Shown: piece by piece, positions 7,074 through 10,780 of the stretch
Numbering within the stretch: the stretch's first letter is position 1
Layout: every line of letters begins with the position of its first letter
Source: Streptosporangiaceae bacterium
GTDB lineage: Bacteria > Actinomycetota > Actinomycetes > Streptosporangiales > Streptosporangiaceae
Reading direction: 5' to 3'
Assembly: GCA_030040815.1 (NCBI GenBank)
Contig: JASHSZ010000695.1
Coordinates: 1 to 10,780, forward strand
Length of the DNA stretch: 10,780 nucleotides
Made by a program: the position numbers and the translations under genes
The notes under the pieces: model-generated
Seen by the model: only the letters and a program-made list of their open reading frames with translations
The model's database searches: none
What the model was told of the DNA's origin: nothing

Positions 7074-7100
7074 TTCGATACCCACCCGGAGTGGGTCGAA
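7074..7100. promoter_or_regulatory. extended dyad, candidate operator between divergent genes
   Basis: TTCGA (7074-7078) pairs with TCGAA (7096-7100), and CCCAC (7081-7085) pairs with GTGGG (7091-7095), around the centre CCGGA. The two bases TA at 7079-7080 are unpaired. This gives ten symmetric base pairs. A further GTCGAA copy lies at 7062-7067. The dyad sits between the divergent genes at 7046 (minus) and 7155 (plus), over the -35 region expected for TAGGCT at 7114-7119. It could be a repressor site or, in RNA, a hairpin. No regulator is encoded nearby. Confidence 0.4.
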
Positions 7101-7154
7101 ACGTGGTAGCAGATAGGCTGCTGTGTAGCGCTGGCAGATGGTAGGGAGGCCCGG

Positions 7155-8288
7155 ATGCCACGCACTTTCCGGTACTGGCTGGCATTGGCAGCCGCCGTGG
7201 CCGCTCTCGTCGTCGTGGGCTGGCCGGGCCCTGCGGACGATCCGGCCACGCTTATCAGCCGGGTCTCCGTCGTCGGGGCTGCAGTCATGCTCGCGGCGCT
7301 GCCGCGGCTGAGCCGCCGCTGGTTCGGTCCGCTCGGGAGCGGCTGGGCGCCGCCGCTGGTCCGGGCGATCGGTTGCGCGACCGTCATCGCGCTGCTCGCG
7401 GTGAAGGCAAGAGCCGAGCGGCTCGAGTTCGCCGCGGTTGCGCACCGGCCGTCGCTCGAAGGGCTGTGGGTCGGCGAAGTTGTCTTCCTTGCCGTTATCG
7501 CTGGGTACGCCGCCGGACTGCTCGCCGTCACATCCCAGCGCACGCCGGCCCGACGCACGACGTCGGTGATCGGCGGCGGGGGCGGAGTGGTCATCGGCGT
7601 TGCGGTGTACGGCCTGCGACCGCTTGCCGACAGGCTCCACATCGACAATGGGACGCTCGCGGTGCTGTACCAGGTGGGCAAGGTACTCGCGGTGCCGCTG
7701 GTGCTCGCCGCCACCATCGCGGCTTCAGTCGTGGCGGCGCGCCGCGCGGCGAGCCGGGCCGGCGGTCTGGCAGTGCGCGACGTGCGTGCCCGGCAGGGCC
7801 TTGCCGCCGGGGCGTGCGTCGGCTTCGCCGCCGCACTGGTCGTTTCCCTCCTCGGCATCGCTACCATCGCGCTGCTGCCGCACGCCGCGCCCGGGCTGCA
7901 GTGGACGCTGCCCGGCGAGAACGCGCCGCCGGGCTCGGTGTACCACTTTGAGGTCGGGATAACCGAGGCCGGAGCCGGGTTCCTGCTCGTGCTGCTTATC
8001 TTTCCGGTGGTCGGCGCCGGGCTCGGTGCCTGGGCCGGGATGTTTACCGGAGACACCGGGCTGCGGCCGGATGGCGGCGGGGGCGGCGGCGGACCGCGTG
8101 GGCCGGGGCCGGAGCCCAAAACGCCGGATGGCGGTCGGCACGTGTCTCCGCCACCGCAACTGCAGCCCGGCCACCTCGATCGGCTCCTCAGGCAGGCGGA
8201 CTGGCGGATCATCGCTGGTCCGGCTGACCGGCCCGCGGCGCCTGAGCACGTGCCAGATCCGGAGCGGGTCCCGGCTGGCGTTCCCTGA
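7155..8288 (+). CDS. multi-pass membrane protein of unknown function with Gly/Pro-rich tail
   Basis: A 377-residue integral membrane protein. Hydrophobic segments are visible at about 7-23, 35-50, 67-83, 107-126, 138-154, 168-195, 215-241 and 273-297, so roughly eight spans. After the last span the chain becomes hydrophilic: a run of seven glycines (307-313), then a proline-rich tail to residue 377 with a short possible helix LDRLLRQADWRIIAG (341-355). A loop at about 242-272 between the last two spans contains WTLPGENAPPGSVYHFEVG. I recognise no transporter, permease or enzyme motif and assign no function. AGGGAGG at 7143-7149, five bases before the ATG, is a strong ribosome-binding site. 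The crotonase-like gene starts 11 bases after the stop, so the two are probably co-transcribed, which hints at a membrane role linked to that pathway. Confidence 0.78.
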   Translation: MPRTFRYWLALAAAVAALVVVGWPGPADDPATLISRVSVVGAAVMLAALPRLSRRWFGPLGSGWAPPLVRAIGCATVIALLAVKARAERLEFAAVAHRPSLEGLWVGEVVFLAVIAGYAAGLLAVTSQRTPARRTTSVIGGGGGVVIGVAVYGLRPLADRLHIDNGTLAVLYQVGKVLAVPLVLAATIAASVVAARRAASRAGGLAVRDVRARQGLAAGACVGFAAALVVSLLGIATIALLPHAAPGLQWTLPGENAPPGSVYHFEVGITEAGAGFLLVLLIFPVVGAGLGAWAGMFTGDTGLRPDGGGGGGGPRGPGPEPKTPDGGRHVSPPPQLQPGHLDRLLRQADWRIIAGPADRPAAPEHVPDPERVPAGVP

Positions 8289-8299
8289 TAGAGGTGGTC

Positions 8300-9076
8300 A
8301 TGGGCTTCGAGCACATCCTGGTGGACCGGTCCGGGGAGTTCGCCACCATCACCATGAACCGGCCAGAGCGACGTAACGCCCTGTCGACTGCGCACATGCG
8401 CGAGCTGATCGCCGCGTTCACCGACGTCGGCAGCAGTGACGCGCTCGGCATCGTGCTGGCCGGCAGCGGGCCAGTGTTCTGCGCCGGGCACGACTTTGCC
8501 GACGTGGCGGACGCGGACCTGGCGGCGGTGCGGTCGCTGCTGGCCACGTGCACCGAGCTGATGAACCTCATGCAGCAGGTACCTCAGCCTGTGGTCGCGC
8601 GCGTGCACGGCCTGGCCACCGCGGCGGGCTGCCAGCTCGTTGCGGCCGCAGACCTCGCGGTGGCGAGCGACAATGCGGGATTTGCCGCGCCAGGCGGCAA
8701 GGGCGGCTGGTTCTGCCACACGCCGATGGTGGCGATCGCGCGGAACGTCGGGCGCAAGCGGGCCGCGGAGATGGCGCTGTCCGGGGACACCATTGACGCG
8801 CAGACGGCCCTGGAGTGGGGCCTGGTCAACCGCGTCGTGCCCGCCAGCCAGCTGGATTCTGCTACCGCCGACCTGCTGGAACGCGTGACCCGCGGGTCGG
8901 CGGAGAGCAAGGGCATCGGCAAGCAGGCGCTGTACGCGCAGATCGACCTCGACCAGCCGAAGGCCTACGCCTATGCGGTCGAGGTAATGGCGGCCACCAG
9001 TCAGCTCCCCGACGCCCGCGAGGGCATGCACGCGTTCCTCGAAAAGCGCAAACCGGTGTGGCGCCACGGCGGTTAG
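8300..9076 (+). CDS. enoyl-CoA hydratase/isomerase (crotonase) family protein, ECHDC3-like
   Basis: A 258-residue crotonase-fold protein predicted to bind acyl-CoA. The oxyanion-hole segment VFCAGHDFAD (59-68) and the second CoA-site segment GLATAAGCQLVAAADLAVAS (104-123) are present. FAAPGGKGGWFCHTP (128-142) and the ending AFLEKRKPVW (245-254) closely resemble the ECHDC3 branch. The two catalytic glutamates of classical enoyl-CoA hydratase (E144 and E164 in the rat enzyme) align with Q112 and G132, so ordinary hydration is doubtful. As far as I recall, human ECHDC3 lacks both too, making this a branch trait rather than decay. GAGGTGG (8291-8297) is a ribosome-binding site for ATG 8300; an in-frame GTG at 8294 lies inside it and is less likely. 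The gene starts 11 bases after the membrane-protein gene and converges with the acyl-CoA dehydrogenase across a 14-base gap. Confidence 0.9.
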   Translation: MGFEHILVDRSGEFATITMNRPERRNALSTAHMRELIAAFTDVGSSDALGIVLAGSGPVFCAGHDFADVADADLAAVRSLLATCTELMNLMQQVPQPVVARVHGLATAAGCQLVAAADLAVASDNAGFAAPGGKGGWFCHTPMVAIARNVGRKRAAEMALSGDTIDAQTALEWGLVNRVVPASQLDSATADLLERVTRGSAESKGIGKQALYAQIDLDQPKAYAYAVEVMAATSQLPDAREGMHAFLEKRKPVWRHGG

Positions 9077-9091
9077 TCCAGGCCGTGGCGC
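9061..9091 (+). terminator. 10-bp perfect hairpin over the crotonase gene stop
   Basis: GCGCCACGGC (9061-9070) is the exact reverse complement of GCCGTGGCGC (9082-9091), with an 11-base loop containing the TAG stop of the crotonase gene. On RNA from the plus strand this is a strong hairpin at the gene end. No U-tract follows. Part of its right arm is shared with a second hairpin at 9083-9112. Confidence 0.55.
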
Positions 9092-9112
9092 TAACGGTCC
9101 AGGCCGCCACGG
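9083..9112 (-). terminator. 8-bp hairpin over the acyl-CoA dehydrogenase stop
   Basis: CCGTGGCG (9083-9090) is the reverse complement of CGCCACGG (9105-9112), and the 14-base loop contains the stop codon of the minus-strand dehydrogenase (9091-9093). A transcript of that strand would form this hairpin before reaching the outer arm at 9062-9069. It shares an arm with, and so excludes, the hairpin at 9061-9091. Confidence 0.45.
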
Positions 9113-10251
9113 GCGACCAGCTGCTGCGCGATGACGTTGCGCTGGATCTCGTTGGTGCCCTCGCCGACGATCATCAGCGGCGCGTCTCGGAAGTACCGCT
9201 CTACGTCGAATTCGGTGGAGTAGCCGTACCCGCCGTGAATCCGCACCGCGTTGAGGGCGATCTCCATGGCCGCCTCGGAGGCGAACAGCTTCGCCATGCC
9301 GGCTTCCATGTCACATCGCTCACCGGCGTCGTAGCGCTCGGCCGCGAACCGGACGAGCTGGCGGGACGCGGTCAGCTTGGTGGCCATATCGGCGAGGTAG
9401 GCGCTGATCTGCTGGTGGCGCCAGATCGGCTGGCCGAAGCTCGACCGCTGCTGGGCGTAGGACAGCGCGTCGTCGAACGCGGCCTGTGCCACGCCCACCG
9501 CCCGCGACGCCACCTGGATCCGGCCGATCTCCAAGCCCTTCATCATCTGCGGGAAGCCGCGGCCCGGCTCGCCGCCCAGCAGAGCATCCGCCCGCGCGTG
9601 GTAGCCATCGAACGACAGCTCGCAGCTCTCGACGCCCTTGTAGCCGAGCTTGGGCAGGTCGCGCGAGACCGTCAGGCCAGGCCCGTGCTCGACCAGCAGG
9701 ATGCTCACGCCCCGGTGCCGCGGCACCGCCGTCGGATCGGTCTTGCACAGCAGCGCGATCAGCTGGGAACGGCGCGCGTTGGTGATCCAGGTCTTGGCCC
9801 CGCTGACCACATACCCGCCGTCGGGCTCCGGCCGTGCGATCGTCGTCATCGCCTGCAGGTCCGACCCGCCGCCCGGCTCGGTCAGCGCCATCGTCGCGCG
9901 CACCTCGCCGGTTGCCATCCGCGGCAAGTAGCGCTGCTTCTGCTCCTCGGTACCGAACGCCAGCAGCAGCTTGGCGACCACGGTGTGGCCGCCCATCGCG
10001 CCAGCCAGGCTCATCCAGCCCCTGGCCAGCTCCGCGGTTACCTCCGCATAACACGGCGTCGACACCGGCGCATCGCCGTAGGGCTCCGGGACCGCGAGGC
10101 CATAAATGCCGAGGGCCTTCATCTGCGCGATGAGATTCTCGGGATACTCGTTGGCATGCTCAAGCTCGCGCACCACCGGCCGCACGTCCCTGTCCACGAA
10201 CTCCGCCACCGTGGCGACGACGGCCTGCTCCTCGGCGGAAAGACCACTCAC
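9091..10251 (-). CDS. acyl-CoA dehydrogenase (classical C-terminal catalytic Glu)
   Basis: A 386-residue FAD-dependent acyl-CoA dehydrogenase, cytosolic, feeding electrons to an electron-transfer flavoprotein. The N-terminal helical domain opens with GLSAEEQAVVATVAEFVDRD (3-22). The beta domain carries MALTEPGGGSDL (121-132) and GAKTWITNA (151-159). The C-terminal domain has QRSSFGQPIWRHQ (268-280), IHGGYGYSTEFDVERYFRDA (338-357) and VGEGTNEIQ (362-370), where E364 is the expected catalytic base. All key residues are present. I chose GTG 10251 because it matches the usual family N-terminus and has TACCAT at exactly leaderless spacing. An upstream in-frame ATG at 10290 would add 13 residues and overlap the divergent MaoC-like gene, and the longer open frame beyond that is antisense to it. 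Its partner is probably the divergent MaoC-like gene. The substrate is unknown. Confidence 0.94.
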   Translation of the reverse strand: MSGLSAEEQAVVATVAEFVDRDVRPVVRELEHANEYPENLIAQMKALGIYGLAVPEPYGDAPVSTPCYAEVTAELARGWMSLAGAMGGHTVVAKLLLAFGTEEQKQRYLPRMATGEVRATMALTEPGGGSDLQAMTTIARPEPDGGYVVSGAKTWITNARRSQLIALLCKTDPTAVPRHRGVSILLVEHGPGLTVSRDLPKLGYKGVESCELSFDGYHARADALLGGEPGRGFPQMMKGLEIGRIQVASRAVGVAQAAFDDALSYAQQRSSFGQPIWRHQQISAYLADMATKLTASRQLVRFAAERYDAGERCDMEAGMAKLFASEAAMEIALNAVRIHGGYGYSTEFDVERYFRDAPLMIVGEGTNEIQRNVIAQQLVARGGLDR

Positions 10252-10257
10252 GCCTAG

Positions 10258-10263
10258 ATGGTA
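10258..10263 (-). promoter_or_regulatory. leaderless -10 hexamer TACCAT for the dehydrogenase
   Basis: On the minus strand this reads TACCAT, at -12 to -7 relative to GTG 10251, with CTAGGC between, and no Shine-Dalgarno sequence. On the plus strand the same six bases are the first two codons (ATG GTA) of the divergent MaoC-like gene, so one hexamer may serve both. Confidence 0.45.
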
Positions 10264-10780
10264 AGGAGTGACGCAATCCCGGCCGGTCATGGACCGTTCT
10301 TTGACGACCTGAGCGTCGGCAAGGAGTTCGCCAGCGCGCCCGGGGTGACGCTGACCGAAGGCCTGGCAGTCGCGCACCAGGCGATCATCGGCGACCGGCT
10401 GGCGCTGGCGCTTGATCACGACCTGTGCCGCGAGGTCACCGGTGGCGGGCCGCTCGCGCCGCCCGCGCTGGTCTGGGACGTCGCTATCGGCCAGTCCACC
10501 GTTGTCACCCGGCAGGTCCGCGCCAACCTGTTCTACCGCGGGCTGGCGTTCCGGCGTGCTCCGGTGCTGGGCGACACGCTGCGCACCCGGACGCAAGTTG
10601 TCGGGCTGCGGCAGAACACCTCCCGGCCCGGTCGTGCTCCGACCGGACTCGCGGCGCTGCGGATCACCACGACTGATCAGGAGGACAGGCCAGTGCTGGA
10701 CTTCTGGCGCTGCGCGATGTTGCCGCTGCGGGACCAGGACGCAGACACCGGGCACGCCGACGACCTCGACCGCATCGGCC
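10258..10780 (+). CDS. MaoC-like hot-dog-fold dehydratase family protein (3' truncated)
   Basis: An open frame from ATG 10258 runs 174 codons to the window end without a stop. It starts MVRSDAIPAGHGPFFDDLSV and has the architecture of a MaoC-type (R)-hydratase-like protein: DDLSVGKEF near the start, VTLTEGLAVAHQAIIGD (30-46), ANLFYRGLAFRRAPVLGDTL (89-108), and RPVLDFWRCAMLPLR (144-158), which resembles the end of a hot-dog domain. MaoC hydratases use an Asp and a His five residues later (GDxNPxH). Here D46 is present but the His position is A51 in GDRLALALD, so hydratase activity is uncertain. The ATG is the only in-frame start upstream of the conserved part; neither a Shine-Dalgarno sequence nor a good -10 is visible on this strand. 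It diverges from the acyl-CoA dehydrogenase with six bases between start codons, suggesting a shared pathway. Confidence 0.82.
   Translation, partial: MVRSDAIPAGHGPFFDDLSVGKEFASAPGVTLTEGLAVAHQAIIGDRLALALDHDLCREVTGGGPLAPPALVWDVAIGQSTVVTRQVRANLFYRGLAFRRAPVLGDTLRTRTQVVGLRQNTSRPGRAPTGLAALRITTTDQEDRPVLDFWRCAMLPLRDQDADTGHADDLDRIG

Noticed and set aside
6816..7109. Plus-strand frame of 97 codons
   Set aside because: It overlaps the 74-residue minus-strand frame, which has a good ribosome-binding site, G/C-biased third positions and a protein-like beta pattern; the plus frame has none of these.
7043..9067. Minus-strand open frame of 674 codons
   Set aside because: It runs antisense to the membrane-protein and crotonase genes, has low-complexity Ala/Arg/Pro/Ser composition, and shows no family motif; long antisense frames are expected in high-GC DNA.
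8815..10257. Plus-strand open frame of 480 codons
   Set aside because: It is antisense to the acyl-CoA dehydrogenase at 9091-10251 and has Gln/Arg/His-rich shadow composition with no motif.
10252..10755. N-terminal extension of the minus-strand acyl-CoA dehydrogenase to 554 codons
   Set aside because: The extension is antisense to the MaoC-like frame and adds sequence foreign to the family; the GTG at 10251 gives the standard N-terminus.
1..10780. CRISPR array, tRNA or rRNA gene, insertion sequence, integrase or toxin-antitoxin pair
   Set aside because: Read on both strands: no regularly spaced repeats, no clover-leaf or rRNA segments, no transposase or integrase motifs, and no small paired toxin/antitoxin frames.

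Overview
This window looks like chromosomal DNA from a high-GC actinomycete. Codon third positions are strongly G/C in most genes, and the content is typical of actinobacterial CoA-ester and lipid metabolism: two acyl-CoA dehydrogenases, a crotonase-fold protein, a MaoC-fold protein and a cytochrome P450. Three start codons sit exactly six bases after a TAnnnT -10-like hexamer, the arrangement expected for leaderless mRNAs, which are common in this phylum. I cannot name the genus.

Layout: (1) 1-1970, three plus-strand genes in series: the tail of an unidentified gene, an acyl-CoA dehydrogenase with its catalytic base in the isovaleryl/long-chain position, and a carboxymuconolactone-decarboxylase-fold protein. 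(2) 1971-2176, the longest gap (206 bases), with a doubtful 24-residue hydrophobic reading frame and a small dyad. (3) 2177-5454, a rifampin phosphotransferase (rph) convergent with a YceI-family protein. Both genes show laxer third-position G/C than their neighbours, so this block may be a later arrival. (4) 5592-6797, a P450 interrupted by one in-frame TAA, with everything downstream still intact. (5) 6822-9076, a 74-residue minus-strand protein diverging from a predicted eight-segment membrane protein, which is followed 11 bases later by an ECHDC3-like crotonase. (6) 9091-10780, a classical acyl-CoA dehydrogenase diverging, with about 6 bases between start codons, from a partial MaoC-like gene that runs off the window.

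The acyl-CoA dehydrogenases, crotonase-like and MaoC-like proteins together suggest breakdown or modification of an acyl-CoA substrate, possibly branched or steroid-like. The last two lack residues normally needed for hydration in their folds, so their chemistry is open. rph is the one gene with a clear, specific function: rifamycin inactivation by phosphorylation. I found no CRISPR array, RNA gene, insertion sequence or phage gene, and nothing that amounts to a clearly new multi-gene system. The best leads are the interrupted P450, the codon-use contrast of the rph block, the paired hairpins at the 9061-9112 convergent junction, the dyad at 7074-7100 and the 74-residue protein.
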